Positions 13,771 to 25,500 of a stretch of DNA of 64,000 bases are shown here, in pieces. The stretch spans positions 2,542,001 through 2,606,000 of the forward strand of contig JALBUN010000045.1 of assembly GCA_025174535.1 (NCBI GenBank). The letters are read 5' to 3'. The notes beneath the pieces are model-generated. The model had not been told where the DNA came from. It worked only from the letters and a program-made list of their open reading frames with translations, and did not search any database. Position numbers and translations under genes: made by a program. Positions within the stretch are counted from its first letter, which is position 1; every line of letters begins with the position of its first letter. Source of the stretch: Cantharellus purpuraceus (taxonomy: Eukaryota > Basidiomycota > Agaricomycetes > Cantharellales > Hydnaceae).

Positions 13771-14054
13771 AAGGAGTACTGGGGTCACGCATGTCACACA
13801 CATGAGAATAGTAAGTCTGGATTAATTTCGATTAGGAATGATTAAGTGCATTGAGTCGCTGCTTCTTGCTGTGTTGTTTCAAACGTCATTATTGCGAGGC
13901 AGGAGGCTGCCCGGTCGCAAGTAAGTGGAGGTATGCTGTAGAGCATATAGAGAGGTATGTTATAGCTCTGGAACGATCGGAAACTCGGACCGTGAGAACT
14001 AGGTTGTCCCTGTCAAAGTTTGTATGGGAGATTCCCTCGGTTCAAAATCGTTCG

Positions 14055-15485
14055 ATGTCCCCTCCATGCCATCCAGTCATCGTGGTGACTGGGGCAAACA
14101 GGTCTGTTTTTATATTTGTTTTCCATAGCAAAGCTGACTACTAATCGTAGTGGAATTGGCTTTGCAACCTGTCAACGACTTCTTGCACAACTTTCCCGAC
14201 CATTGCCTTCTGATGTCCTCCGGGGAGATAATTGGGCTGGGGCACCTCAACAACAATCCCCATTCACTCCTGCCAAGCAGTTGACACTCGTTCTAGCGTG
14301 TCGGAACGCCAAGCGAGCCAATGCTGCTCGCAGTCTTCTCTTGGAATTTTTAGATGCTGAGATTTTGCGCCAGAGAAAGTCTATGGATTACAATGGACAC
14401 GCCGAAGAGTTTCGTCGTGGCCTGAACATTGACTTCCTTCCTCTCGATTTAGCGAGCATGGATAGTGTCTTTGAATTTGCGAAGGAAGCCCATCGACAGT
14501 ACGATCTCCGTTCCCTTTCTTCCTTAAGAATTAACCATTGCTACAGATATTCCTACATTACCCACCTCATACTTAACGCTGGAGTGTGTGAAGTACTTGC
14601 GTTCGATTGGTACATCGTAACCTGGCAGCTTCTTACTGGTTTTGTGGATGCTGTTACCCGTCCCCGATTTGTTATACAACCAATTGGCTTCGAAAGTCAA
14701 GACAGACTCGGTCTTGTTTGGCAGTCAAATGTTTTTGGCCATTACTGCCTTGTAGGTGTTGAGGCCAATTGATGACTTGGGGAAGTTGACACCATTTATT
14801 CAGGCTCGTCTAATGAAACCTCTACTCCTCGCCAACCCGTACCTTGATTCTCGTGTTGAGTGGGTGTCTTCTCTAGACACAGTGGATGCTGACCCAAGCG
14901 ATCCCCAACTCCGACAAACCAAATTACCCTACCAAAACTCAAAATATCAAATCGATCTCATCGCTACGGCTTTGGCACGGATGTCAACGAAAGATGTTAT
15001 CCAGGAGGGTCAGGCGCGTATAAGCCATCTTTTAGTGCAGCCAGGTGTCTGTCATACAAATGTAACCGTCGCTGTGTTGGGATTCTTTCTGCTGATTGGC
15101 AAGATCCTTTCCTTCTATATGGTCTGTATGGTCTTCAGTAACTCGATCGTTGTTAACATTGATGAATTATTAGGCTCGTATACTGGGTTCGCAAAATCAT
15201 CCCGTCATGCCTTACAAAGGTGCCATTGCTGCTGTTCATGCCAGCCTCGCTCCTGCATCCGTTTTGGTACATGATCATGTCAACGCACCTCCGAAGCTTG
15301 GGGCTCGATGCACACTGGTTGGTCGGGAATATGTTGGCATTGAACATATCTCCAGCTGGGAGGAAAAGGCAGGACACGCCGAGGACCTAGTCAAGTACTG
15401 TGAAAAAATGTTCCTCACGTTTGCAAAGGCGCGCGGCGACACTCTTCCCTCGTCGCCAACCGACAGCGGCATTGAAGTTAGTTGA
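14055..15485 (+). CDS. ERG27: 3-keto-steroid reductase (sterol C-4 demethylation, ergosterol pathway)
   Basis: NADPH-dependent short-chain dehydrogenase that reduces the 3-keto group left after C-4 decarboxylation of sterols, working with Erg25 and Erg26 at the endoplasmic reticulum. The start MSPPCHPVIVVTGANSGIG gives the Rossmann TGxxxGIG motif once a 48 nt intron (14101-14149) is removed. Next are LTLVLACRNAKRANAAR, FLPLDLASMDSVFEFA, THLILNAGV, WQSNVFGHYCLV and LRPIDDLGKL. The active-site region is VEWVSSLDT then KLPYQNSKYQIDLIA, with the YxxxK pair in YQNSK, and then LLVQPGVCHTNV. The tail AKARGDTLPSSPTDSGIEVS ends at 15485. It converges on NCS6, with 175 bp between stop codons. The family is clear. 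Confidence 0.92.
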
Positions 15486-15660
15486 GACGTCTGGTGATGG
15501 TCATAGATCACATAGCATAGATGCTATGTGTCGATTTTCATTATAGTATTTGAAGAGTTCGAAGGTACATCAAGGGTATTCTCTTGGATTTCAGAAGGTA
15601 CTTTCGTATTGCGTCTTTGTGGGTCTCTCTGGAAGCACCGACGTTAGCTAAACCACATCA

Positions 15661-16870
15661 TTAGTGGGAGGTTTCACTGACAACCTCCACATTAGTGGCG
15701 CTTCTTTCTAGACTCTCTAGAAGAGCGCAGGCTTTACATAACTCGTTGCTTGACATGTAACCACATCTCTTGCATATCTCTGGAATTCTTGATGAGTACT
15801 GGCCTACCCACAAAGGATTCTCTTACGCTGTGGTTTCAACTTGACCTCCTGGGCAATCTCAAATGCCTCCCCGGAGTGAATGATATCGATGATGGCACTC
15901 GGTCGGGCAGCTTCCAGATCCTTTAAGAACGTTCGAGCATGGCCACGATATGCATCAGGAGAGTATATGCATTCTGTGGAGAAGTAATCCAATTTCTTAA
16001 AATATGCGTACCTGTATTGTACAGAAGATTAGCAACCGACCCAAATGAATGCCGGAAACCCTTACATTACGATTTCCTTCTCGTAGGCATATTTAAAAGG
16101 TTTTGACCGTTTGATTGTGTCTTCCCCCTGAGTGCAAATCAATGTACACCGTCCTAGTCGTGCAATGTCGCCTCGCATAACTGTTGTAAAACATATTAGG
16201 AGACGGCCTAGTGTATCAAATAAGATACTCGCTGTTCATGAGGACAGTCTCAGCAATGTCATCTGCGTTATGACCAGTGACAATATGGTCTACGTTTAGC
16301 ATCACTGCACCGCGATCCAATGCCTGACGTCTGAATACACCACAAAAGGTGCAATTATTCTTCTTCCCTATTTTCTCCACAATGGCGTCCATGGTCCACC
16401 CATAAAGCTCATCATAGCTTAGAATTTTGAGCGGAAGGTTGTATTGTAATTGATTTCGTTTCACTGTCTACGATAATTCCATATCAACCCATCATAAGAG
16501 GCAGATGGTGGATACCTCAAGGGAATCATCACGATAACCGGTGATGCCTTCGTCGATGGAAAGAAGGAATAATTGTAGGCCATAGTTATACCGATCATTT
16601 AGTGTTTTCATGACATGAGCGAGAACTGTAGAATCTGTCGCCATAGTTCATCAGCGAGACAAAGACAATACTTTCGTCCTCACCTTTGCCACCAGACGCA
16701 CCAATGGCGACGCGCTCTCCCGGCTTGAAAAGTTTGGCATTGGTGATTGTATTGTGCACTTCCGTCTCAAAAACCTCGAAGAAGCATTGTTTACATATTT
16801 GTTGTCCTGTCTTGGGACGCTTTAAAATAGCTGTAGCTTGCTTGCATAGACCACACGACCGCTGCGGCAT
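15661..16870 (-). CDS. NCS6: Cytoplasmic tRNA 2-thiolation protein 1 (NCS6/CTU1)
   Basis: ATP-pyrophosphatase that with Ncs2 adds the 2-thio group to the wobble uridine of cytosolic Lys, Glu and Gln tRNAs, using sulfur from Urm1. Domains in order: N-terminal zinc ribbon ([17 protein letters not shown]), PP-loop at [30 protein letters not shown], the metal or cluster site [54 protein letters not shown], and a C-terminal zinc finger. The zinc finger ([20 protein letters not shown]) and the last residues, ending in SETSH, appear only after splicing the intron following KLKPQR; stop at 15661-15663. It diverges from the unknown gene at 16957 with less than 90 bp between putative start codons. Confidence 0.93.
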
Positions 16871-16956
16871 TGGGGACGCTTGATTGACAGCCTTCCGTCA
16901 CGTGACTCATCTGCGGTTTTCATTGCCGTATTCAATGTGCCATTGTCAGTGGTCTT

Positions 16957-18165
16957 GTGTCCAAGTTCGCCGCCTTTCTTTACACTGTGATCCAAAGCTT
17001 AATGGACTTTACAAATATTAATGTGCTCAACTACCAACACTATCAGCTAGTAATATTTAACTCACATCGCTCACACCAGGACCCTGCGGGTATCAAAGCT
17101 TTGCTTGATCAACTTCGCGCTTCGCAAGCATGGCAAGAAACAGACACTAGCATGAACGCAACTCAGGAAGAGGGAAATCCCTCTGACCGAGATTCTCCGC
17201 TTCATCCCCAGTTACACGCTCCCGAGCCAGTGGCTGATCTAGAGTCACCGTCAGCTGTATCGACTCATATTTCTTCACTCTTGTCCCTGCTACAACCTGG
17301 GGTCAATGCCTCACCCTCGCTGCTGCCCGAGGACCTTCCAAAGGCACATGCACATCGGAGAGCACATCAAAATGTACAGTCATCGTCGTTGAAGGCTCTT
17401 GATTCAGGATATAATGCCAATCCGACAATCCATCGCCCCCCTCTTGCTCAAAAGAAGTCACTAAGGACTCTACCGTTTATTCAAGCTCTCCCCATTGTCG
17501 CTAGACTTGCAGAGGATCCTGAATTCATCAAGAGTCTAGAGAAGGTTTTTACATTTCCATAGAGTCTTCATGCCAATACAGCTAAGACCATGGCCCCAGA
17601 TACGTCAGGATCAAGAACTTCTCGAGAAAAAATTGTGGACAGACCGGACGCAAGTTTTGAAGAATCAGGAGGAGAAAGTCAAAGTTGCCCGAGCCAAGTA
17701 ACTCCTGTTCCGATCGTTTTCTTCGGTCTCATCACTGATGCGACCTTGTTTTCTGAGTAAAGAGCAGCCATGATTGGAACTGAGTTAGATCGGAGAGAAT
17801 CAAGCGTGAGTTGATCGAAAATTCTTCTCCCGTAAATCTCATGGATTGTCATAGGCACTGGAAAGCTCATTCCTCAAGGAGTTGCAGGCATTTGACTCTG
17901 ACCAGGCGCTCCCAGCGTGGGATGCCCTTGTCGCCAAGCAACAGAGCGCTCTTGAGGCACTTGGAGTTCCTGGTATGTTTGTCACGGCACATAAGACAGA
18001 TAGGGAGGTAAGAGTGTCATTGTTGGAGAGTCCTCGACCTCCGAATCGATCCGATTGCATTTCATGTATCAGAAACAGTTGCGGATTGTTCAAGTTTTAG
18101 AAGGACTTTCTGGGCCAGAAGATGAAGACGTGTCTGTGAAGCCGCAATCATCCGACCTACCTTAA
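16957..18165 (+). CDS. Unrecognised coiled-coil protein
   Basis: I do not recognise this gene. An open first exon (to about 17544) contains DPAGIKALLDQLRASQAW, a disordered Ser/Pro-rich middle, and LRTLPFIQALPIVARLAEDP. Downstream exons joined in frame give a charged helix (DQELLEKKLWTDRTQVLKNQ, EEKVKVARAKAAMIGTEL), then LKELQAFDSDQALPAWDALV, GVPGMFVTAHKTDRE and KQLRIVQVLEGLSGPEDED, ending at TAA 18163-18165. The first 40 or so residues of the open frame are atypically hydrophobic and may be 5' UTR or intron, with the real start hidden in a small upstream exon ending at the acceptor near 17080. The helical C-half suggests a structural or complex subunit role, but no function can be assigned. 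Confidence 0.7.
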
Positions 18166-18437
18166 CAGTATCTTTCCCAATTCTGTGGAAGTGTTACATC
18201 CGCCATGCTTATTTCAGCCTTAATGATGCCCATGAACCGATGTGCTACTCCAAGGTGTGTCTCAGTAATATATACTCGATCTGACTGCCATGTATTGATA
18301 CATTTTCCGCTCTCAGTCTGTCAGGGTAGTGTAATTGTGTCGAGGTAGCCGTATTTGACCGGATTATGTTAGGAATGATTGGCCATGTATGAAATCCCGG
18401 GAGGCTCACGAGCTCTGGTCACTTAGATACAATCAGT

Positions 18438-18947
18438 TCAGAGAAGAGGATTCAAGCAAATGTCAAGAACCAACGAGTCGCGTGACTGCCGCTCCTGCAG
18501 TTCGATGTTGTGCGTGGTATGTGTACGTTTCCGAATGAAAATTTCGGCAAAGCCTTCCATGATTGAATGAATGAACGTCATTCCATTTTGGTCATTCGAA
18601 GATCGTGTCGCACCTTTCAGCTTCTTATTGACCAGTTGGTCCGACCGGACTGCATTGCCTCGGAGGGTCGCCTGCCCTGAAGGTGGTGGCGTAGCCTTTC
18701 TGAGCTCTCCCCACATATTTTCAACATAAATTTCGTCACCCGCATAGGCAGCGGACTTGGCCGCTGTATCTTGGCCAAAGGTCTCAGCTTTCTTGGTATC
18801 GGCCGCCATATCTTGAGGAAACGGAGAAACAAATTCAGATGCATCTCCTAATGTGTCGGGATAGGTGGAATCCACTGAGGCGACTGAGCTGTGCCTGACT
18901 CCGTTAGCGTCAACTCCTGAGCGTGACTCTGTAGCATGATAAGACAC
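18438..18947 (-). CDS. Hypothetical protein, 169 codons
   Basis: A single uninterrupted minus-strand ORF starting MSYHATESRSGVDANGVRH and ending LDICLNPLL. Composition is plausible for a real protein: a Ser/Asp-rich N-terminus, then DTKKAETFGQDTAAKSAAYA, YVENMWGELRKATPPPSG, and a basic C-terminal part. I see no known domain, signal peptide or membrane segment. It lies just downstream of the coiled-coil gene, in convergent orientation. It could also be the 3' exon of a longer gene or a chance ORF. Confidence 0.35.
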   Translation of the reverse strand: MSYHATESRSGVDANGVRHSSVASVDSTYPDTLGDASEFVSPFPQDMAADTKKAETFGQDTAAKSAAYAGDEIYVENMWGELRKATPPPSGQATLRGNAVRSDQLVNKKLKGATRSSNDQNGMTFIHSIMEGFAEIFIRKRTHTTHNIELQERQSRDSLVLDICLNPLL

Positions 18948-21218
18948 TGGCTCGACATGACACTATGTGAGATCCCTACCATTCTTGCAGTCCTTCAATA
19001 AAATCAGTGGCGAAGGGCCTTCACCTGGAGAAGGGCGAGTAGAAGGAAACATGTAGAGCGGTTGCGCCGCAGCAAACTCCAAAGGAATGGGGTGTGAAAG
19101 CTAGCCAAGTGCAGTTCCTTCGCTCTGAGATCCAACTTATCCCAAAGAGCTGCCCTTGATGAGTCTCCTAAGGAGTTTTCTTCCGTGTGAATGTTCGGCA
19201 CGGTATCATATTATCTCGCATTGGGCGGACGAAATGAAACGAAATGGGGTGCGAGGGGGCAATTGAGACATCAATGTGACAGCTTTCAGAGTCGTCAACA
19301 ACAGAATACCGTGGTGCGTATGCCAGAATTCCTTGACGATTCTCGACTGGCAATCTCAACTGATGATGTACATCTGATGCGTGAGTCACGCGGTTGGGGA
19401 AGCAATATTATTGGAACTGGACAGAAGCCTTTCAATGATGGAACGTTGAAAAGATAGGGTCTCAGTCAGTGAAGCTACGGCGATGATTGGAAGGCAGTGA
19501 TCTTCACCTTACGGCAAAAGATCCGTGGGTTCCGTGGGACCGAATGAGGAGGCTGCCTTTCGCATGCGTATTTCGGAGTCGCGCCCAGACACTTTGCACC
19601 CAATTCAGAGTCTCGGATTGAGTATCAGCCAGGACATTGAATGTGTAAGCCACTCCTTGACTTCCTGCGATGGGCCGAGTATGATGCTGAGTTGAGAGTG
19701 CCACTCCGACTGTGGGTTAAGTGTCTCTTGAATCCCCGTCCGATTTCAAGAACTCAAAAGCCACGTGCCCTACCACATGTTATGCCAAGGGGGCTAATTA
19801 ATAAAACTAAAACATATTTTATTGCTGCTTCCGTAGAATATCTGACCGGATAGACGCGCGAGGGTGAAGCATACAATGGATGTACGTGAACAAAACCGGG
19901 ACCCAGCTAGCTTGAATCAGGCAGTCAACTTTTAAGGTAAATCCAGGACCAGTTGCTAAGTTCAGAACGGTATCAAGAGGCCATCTGACTACGACGTGAA
20001 AAATCGATGGTGAGGTTCAGAAGGTGTACCACTGATGTGCCCGGGTGTGCCCGTTGCAGCAACTAGTGATGCCGAAACTGACGCTAGCTCGCGACCGAGC
20101 TTATTCACACACGACACTCCAATGGAAGGGAGTCCGTAGCGCCACGTTACGATTCAAGTTGGGCCGCACGACCGCGCGCAGCTGGTTGGCTCGGAATCTA
20201 CAGGTGACTGATGAAGATAAGCGTTTAGCCTCGTCATTTAGAAACGGCGTGTTCATATACCTACGCATCGTAAGCGCCAGCCGGACTTCGACGTCTATTC
20301 ACTGATCCAAGGCAGTAAGTACTAATGGTCATGAAGCAAAGTGCCAGGAAGCCAATCAAGCGCTGATGCGCGATGAGTGAGGAAGGTCGTCTGTGAAGAC
20401 TGCGTGTTATAACTCAAGATACTGATCGTGCGTGTGCAGTGCAAGAGCAAAAATTAATATCGACTTGGTAGATGAAGGGGTAGGACGGCGTGTCCTCGAG
20501 ACAGAACATATCAGAGGGCATCACCTTGCATCACGGATGGGATCTGTTTATGTAGGACAACAAGCTGGTCCGAGTCGTTGCACAAAAACACGATTATTCC
20601 ATGCGCACAGGCTACGATCGGCTATCCCCGATAGAGATAACTTCACAGATTTCTTTACCAGCCTCAGCAACGTTTGGCAGCCGTCAAGAAGCTTGCCGTG
20701 AACGGAATCCCCAACCAAGATTGCACAGCAATAATTTAGTTCTATAAACTGAAACTTACGCCCCGCACTGTTACTTATTGCTGTGCAATCGAGGAGCTCT
20801 CCTAGATCTGTACCTTCCCAGCCGGCATGCGGAGACTGCGTGTTTTGCTTCTTGCTCAATCGCGAGGCTCCGACCATATAGTTTGCCAGACAAGGGAACG
20901 CCATGTTTCCTTGCTGTCTTTGTATCTGTCGTCCATGTTCTTGCCCCGGATCGTTGGCGCGATGGCGCATTTTCTTCACCGGGAAGCCGTTCTGCGCCAT
21001 GTTGTCTGTTACTTCGATGGCACTCATAAATTGAGCTATACATACATGATCCGGCTGGTCTAACGACATATAACTGACCAGGCATACACCAAGCTACTCA
21101 TCAGTTACGTGGTGCTCTCTTCCTTTCCCCCAGGCGATTTAAGGCGTGTCTTTGTGTACATTCATATGCCAACCACTGCTTACCTCTCCCTCCCCCTCCC
21201 TCCCTCTTCCAGGCTACC
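18948..21218. other. Gene-poor region without supported genes
   Basis: About 2.3 kb with only short ORFs in all frames; none shows a recognisable motif or joins across splice sites. The longest is a 173-codon minus-strand frame at 20548-21069 (MSLDQPDHVCIAQFMSAIE...) that may be real but has no support beyond length. It could hold decayed sequence or a long regulatory region. No tRNA, terminal inverted repeat or obvious tandem repeat was seen. The last 40 bp (21181-21212) are a strong CT-rich tract ahead of the next gene. Confidence 0.4.
21181..21212 (+). promoter_or_regulatory. CT-rich promoter tract
   Basis: A nearly pure pyrimidine run (cctctccctccccctccctc and on) lies directly before the start codon at 21219. 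Such CT-rich blocks are common just upstream of well-expressed fungal genes. The link to transcription start is inference. Confidence 0.45.
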
Positions 21219-21837
21219 ATGAACGACATCACTCATACTGATGCTATCCTGTTCCCCGCTGACGGCCGTGCCCCTCATCTCGTTGCCCTAATGTCGAGCA
21301 CAGTCACATCTACTGACCCCATAACTGGCCGTATGATCTCCCGCCGTGTGCCTCATCCCCAAGTCCACATGAACTATATTGCAACGAACACCCCTCACCA
21401 GGTCTGGGATAGCAGGGCAAGTACACCTTACCCCTCAAAGCTCGTTACATTTTTCTCACCGGTATTTCTCATAGGTAATAACCAATATCTCTTACGCGAG
21501 GTGTGAACCAGTGACCCTTCGGGTTTACGAGAGACATAACATGTTTTATTCGCAGGAACTTCCAGTATCCCTACGTTGTATTTCTACCGATCGTTTCCCA
21601 AAATGGTGGCCAATTTCCGATGAATGCTACTATTAAAGAAATTCAAGGGGGAAACTTCCAAGAGTCTAGTATGTGCATTGCCCCTTTCGAGTTTCTACCG
21701 CTTATGTACCTGAAGATTCCTGGAAGGGCGATATTATTGTCAGCAAGTATTGGGATCACGCCTTTGGCACAATAATGGACTGCGCAATGTCCGACTACCC
21801 CATGATAATTATGTCTTTTTTATGCTCAATTCGATGA
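21219..21837 (+). CDS. Small protein of an apparently basidiomycete-restricted family
   Basis: Three exons join in frame. Exon 1 starts MNDITHTDAILFPADGRAPH and contains RRVPHPQVHMNYIATNTPHQ. After an intron with its acceptor at about 21556, exon 2 gives NFQYPYVVFLPIVSQNGGQF and NATIKEIQGGNFQES. Exon 3 gives WKGDIIVSKYWDHAFGTIMD and CAMSDYPMIIMSF, stop 21835-21837. The result is roughly 140 residues, without signal peptide, cysteine pattern or membrane segment. From memory it resembles short mushroom hypothetical proteins with HPEVHxDYIA, NATIxEIQG and MADYPI motifs. No function is known to me. The surrounding gene-poor DNA fits a lineage-specific gene. Confidence 0.7.
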
Positions 21838-22084
21838 TGACACTGATGCTGTACGTTTCCTATAACAGAGAACTGGTTCTTTCTCCATGGCCCCAACGAC
21901 CATGTACGTAGTTTCTTGGCATGGCACGATCTCAGCTCTGATTGGTGTTCCCAAGCCATGATCGACTTGTCGCCGAACAATCGCCAGCGGTCAAAGTGCC
22001 GATGATGCACAACTAATTTCCCAATGCCTCGTCATTGTTCCTTGCTAGCCTAGGAAATCCATGTAAATCCAGAATACATAAATG

Positions 22085-23439
22085 TCACAATTCACGGTGT
22101 AAATTCTTGGATTCCTTTGTCTCCAGTTTATCATTTACCTCGTTATCTTTGTCTCGTTTACTTTTTGCGCGGCCCTCCTCCCTCTTTCTTTTCACCTCCG
22201 GATCACAGTGCTCCGGAACTGGACTAGCGGGATCGATTGGCCTGTGACCGAGATGCATGCTTAATGGACAGCAGGAAATGCCATGAACGGAGAAAGGCTT
22301 TACCGATGAGCGACTCTTCCTACTTTCGGGTAATCCTTGTGGCTAGCGAAGAATTTCTTCCAATGCTCAAGGCTCTATAATCACACATCAAAAGAGTGTG
22401 TGATTCAATCTAAAATACGAATTCGGGACGTGGCAGATCACGAACCCGTAATTCATCCTCATCCAAGTCACGGGTGTCGTAGGTCTGGTGTTCCTTGAAA
22501 CATCCAGTCGCAAAGGCCCGGGCAGCATCTTTACCAGCCCTAAGTTGCAGCAGGGCCCAAACACGAGGATCGATGGTGGCGATATTCAGTACACACGTCA
22601 GACTGAGTTAGATTCTGCGTACATGAATGCGTATGAGCCCCCTGGGCCGTATGTACGCCGATTCGAAGATACATCGTACACATCGTGATCAATCTGCCAC
22701 ACAACCGCCACGGGTCAGTGAATGGATGTTTCAAACTCCACATATGCGAGACAGCCACACGCACTGCAACGTAGACGCCAAAATACTCGTGGGTGCCATC
22801 ATACTTAGCTAGTTGAGACTCAGAAAACAGAGTCTGCGTTGTCTTCGTGACGTTAAAAACTCGCATTAACATGCAGGCATTTTGCAACAGTGAGAGTCAT
22901 CGTCGAGAGTGACTCACTGGCCAGTAAGTCTTGAGGTGCCTGTATTTCCCTTGATAGTCCCATAAATAATCTCCGGTGATGAAGTGGCCTGCAAGCATGA
23001 TCCCTGCAACTACAAACATGAGGAACTTGATCAGGCCCCACAAGCCAATCTCTTCCTCTAAATCTTCATTCTCTGGCGGCCCGACAGTTTCTCCTCGGGC
23101 CATCTTCTCCAGCCGCTCTTTGTTGCGCTGCTGTCTGGCTTGTCGTTCCTCATCCATTTTCTTGCGATACTCCGCATATCTGAAATGATAGAAATAGCAT
23201 TGACGAGATCAACGCTACCGACTAAAGCACGACACGCACACTAGAAAGGGTCTGTTTGCTTGCTTCGTCGATACTTCCCTCCCCATTGCATCCTTGACTT
23301 TGGGATATGGATCAGTGAGGGGGAAGTTCCCCATTGGTGATTGTGGAGGGGTATCAGCAGCCTGTGGTGCTGCATCTCCGTCTGCCGCCCCTTGTCTCCT
23401 GTCTTGGGCTCCTGGCATAACGTCTGCAAGCCAACTCAT
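22085..23439 (-). CDS. Membrane-anchored cytochrome b5-like heme/steroid-binding protein (MAPR type)
   Basis: Reconstructed over several exons. The N-terminus MSWLADVMPGAQDRRQG, rich in Ala/Pro, continues to VKDAMGREVSTKQANRPF and, after an intron, YAEYRKKMDEERQARQQRNK. One membrane segment follows (LWGLIKFLMFVVAGIMLAGH). The C-terminal half is a cytochrome b5-like domain of the membrane-associated progesterone receptor class: LFSESQLAKYDGTHE, then VYVA, KVYDVSSNRRTYGPGGSYAF, AGKDAARAFATGCFKEHQTY, DTRDLDEDELR and LEHWKKFFASHKDYPKVGRV. The tail is Lys/Glu-rich and ends KESKNLHREL, stop 22085-22087. The family binds heme through Tyr residues and supports cytochrome P450 or sterol functions. The exact role here is unknown. 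The N-terminal extension makes it longer than yeast Dap1. Confidence 0.82.
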
Positions 23440-23676
23440 CGCAATGTCAAACTTGGGAGAGTGGGAATTGGTAATTAGTGCAATATGTGGGTGGGGCGCC
23501 GGCCTGTATCTAGAGGTATATCTAGGGGAGATACACCGTGTAGGATAAGTTGTAGGCTATCGTGTGTACAGAAATATGGGAACGCCGGTGGTTTATCACG
23601 TGACCGTGCCTCGCTAACGTGCTTAGTCCGTGTAACATATCATACATCGCCTACATACAGAGTGTAGAAAGGCTTA

Positions 23677-24971
23677 TCAGAGCTTCAAGAGACCTGCGTA
23701 TGCTTCTTTCATTCTCGAAGTGCTCATTTCAATAAGCTCCCAAGCCCTTGGGGTTGCAGCAGTCTGGGTTATCCACGGGAATCAGTTTCCAAGTATGAGG
23801 CAACGTTGAAACTGAACCTACCTGATGGACAAAGGGATGAGGTACCCCTTCTGCCAGGACACATTCCACCCATCCATCGCCTTCTTCTTTGAGCTTTTTA
23901 GCGTAAGCAAGCCCTTCGTCCCTAAGAACGTCGATCTCTGCTGGATAGACAAGGGTTGGCGGTAAACCTTTGAAATTCTGCGCGTGCAGCGGAGAGATCA
24001 TCGGGTCACGAAGTACATCCAAAGTGATCGGAAGAGGAAGGAAGTGTTTGTAGAACCAGGACATACGCGCGTGTGATAAGAAAGGGCAGTCGTGGCACTC
24101 AATCCAAGACTTATGTGGGGTATCTATGGAACAAGGTAAAGCGCTATGATACGTATTGGGATGTTAACGAGCACCGACCTGAGTGCACTTGTAAGTCAAT
24201 TCCGACAGCTGAGGCATCGACCACAGGGATGGCCATCAGGACAAAAACAATTCCTTTCAGTCCTCTATCCCTGGCGCGATGTGAAAGAACTGCGCTAAGA
24301 TGACCCCCAGCTGACCATCCTCCCAAGCTGATCCTGGATGTATCGACACCCAAAGTCTCTCCGTGCTGAGAGACGTACTCCAGAGCAGCCCATGAGTCCT
24401 CAACGGGGATCGGGAACCGGTATTCTGGGGCTAGTCTGTAGTCGACATCGACAACGACGCAACCTGTCGCTGCGATGGCCCGACGGATCCACGATTCGTC
24501 ATCTCCAATCGCGCCAAGGACCCAGCCTGTCTCACACTATCGGCATTGAGTGTCATCATCTTTTTCACAAGACACACCTCCCCCATGAAAATTGATGTGC
24601 ACAGGAGGCAATCGACCCCCCTGCGCGCTAATGGCAGCTTGCTCAGCTGTTGGTCTGTAGATTCTCAATGTGATCTGCCCCCCATCGACTGAGATCTTGA
24701 TTTCCTCGATCTTGCCGATTTCGGGCCCGTCTTCACCACTGGATGATCTCGGTCAGCCAACAGCTTCTTCCATACTGTACCATGAAGAGAAGACTAGGTA
24801 CCCAAAACTGAGAATGACTGGATTCTTGCGGACTTCTTCTATGTCGAGTTCATGTGCAAGTTTCCGGCCTCGAATATGCTTATTGTAGAGAACAACATAA
24901 TCTGGAGAGAGCCGCGCTTCAAATTGGGGAAGGAGAGCATTATGGAGTGGGTCAACGGCTTGGTTAGACAT
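23677..24971 (-). CDS. Alpha/beta hydrolase, hormone-sensitive-lipase-type esterase
   Basis: Hydrolyses carboxyl esters; the natural substrate is unknown. It starts MSNQAVDPLHNALLPQFEAR. HSL-family landmarks: oxyanion motif VHINFHGGG, the nucleophile elbow ISLGGWSAGGHLSAVLSH (GxSxG as GWSAG), FKGLPPTLVYPAEIDVLRDE with the likely catalytic Asp, and EGVPHPFVHQ with the catalytic His. Removing the intron after FVHQ gives the end TAATPRAWELIEMSTS ... YAGLLKL, stop 23677-23679. No signal peptide, so probably cytosolic. I chose the internal ATG at 24971 because the upstream in-frame part (MPVLSICFNAFLVSA) looks like translated leader. It lies in tandem with the isochorismatase remnant upstream. Confidence 0.88.
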
Positions 24972-25500
24972 GGCTGAAACTAAGAAGGCATTGAAGCAGA
25001 TACTTAGAACAGGCACATGTCTCTCAAGTTAGCAGCCGGTCCGAACGTCGGCCTGATTGAGATTGATGGTGGCTCAACAGGAGTCACAGGGCTGCTTTCC
25101 AACTTGAGGCGCAAGCCACCAAATGCTAGGCTTAGAAGCTAGCACCCACGTCGATCGGCCGTTTACTTATCCAAAGACAAGCACTCGTCACCATTTCTGC
25201 CCATGCTCCCACGTCCATTCACACGCAGGGTCATGAGAGCCTTGTTAGGTGATGCTTCACACTTGTTCGCGAGCCATGGCGCCAAGTATATCTCTGTTGA
25301 GGCCAAGGACATTTTGGTCGATCCGAGTAGATGGCCTCTTTTGACGCACCATTCGTGTACACGTGACGTTGTAAATAAATTATGGTTCGTACGCGTCGAC
25401 AGAGCATCACTATACGGACACAGGCCATTTGACATGCGAAAAATTCCATAACATTGGCGAACACATTCCTAAGCTCAATAGAAAGGCTGCAGGACAGCAT
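24972..25500. other. Intergenic region
   Basis: About 530 bp between the esterase start and the isochorismatase-like stop, both on the minus strand. Overlapping ORFs of 80-90 codons exist on both strands at 25163-25500, but they lack motifs and mirror each other, so I take them as chance. No repeat or RNA gene seen. Confidence 0.45.

Noticed and set aside
20548..21069. 173-codon minus-strand ORF in the gene-poor region
   Set aside because: No recognisable domain, no splice partner and overlapping plus-strand ORFs of similar quality; kept only as a note.
25163..25500. Opposed ORFs of 80-90 codons between esterase and isochorismatase remnant
   Set aside because: Overlapping on both strands, without motifs; consistent with chance.
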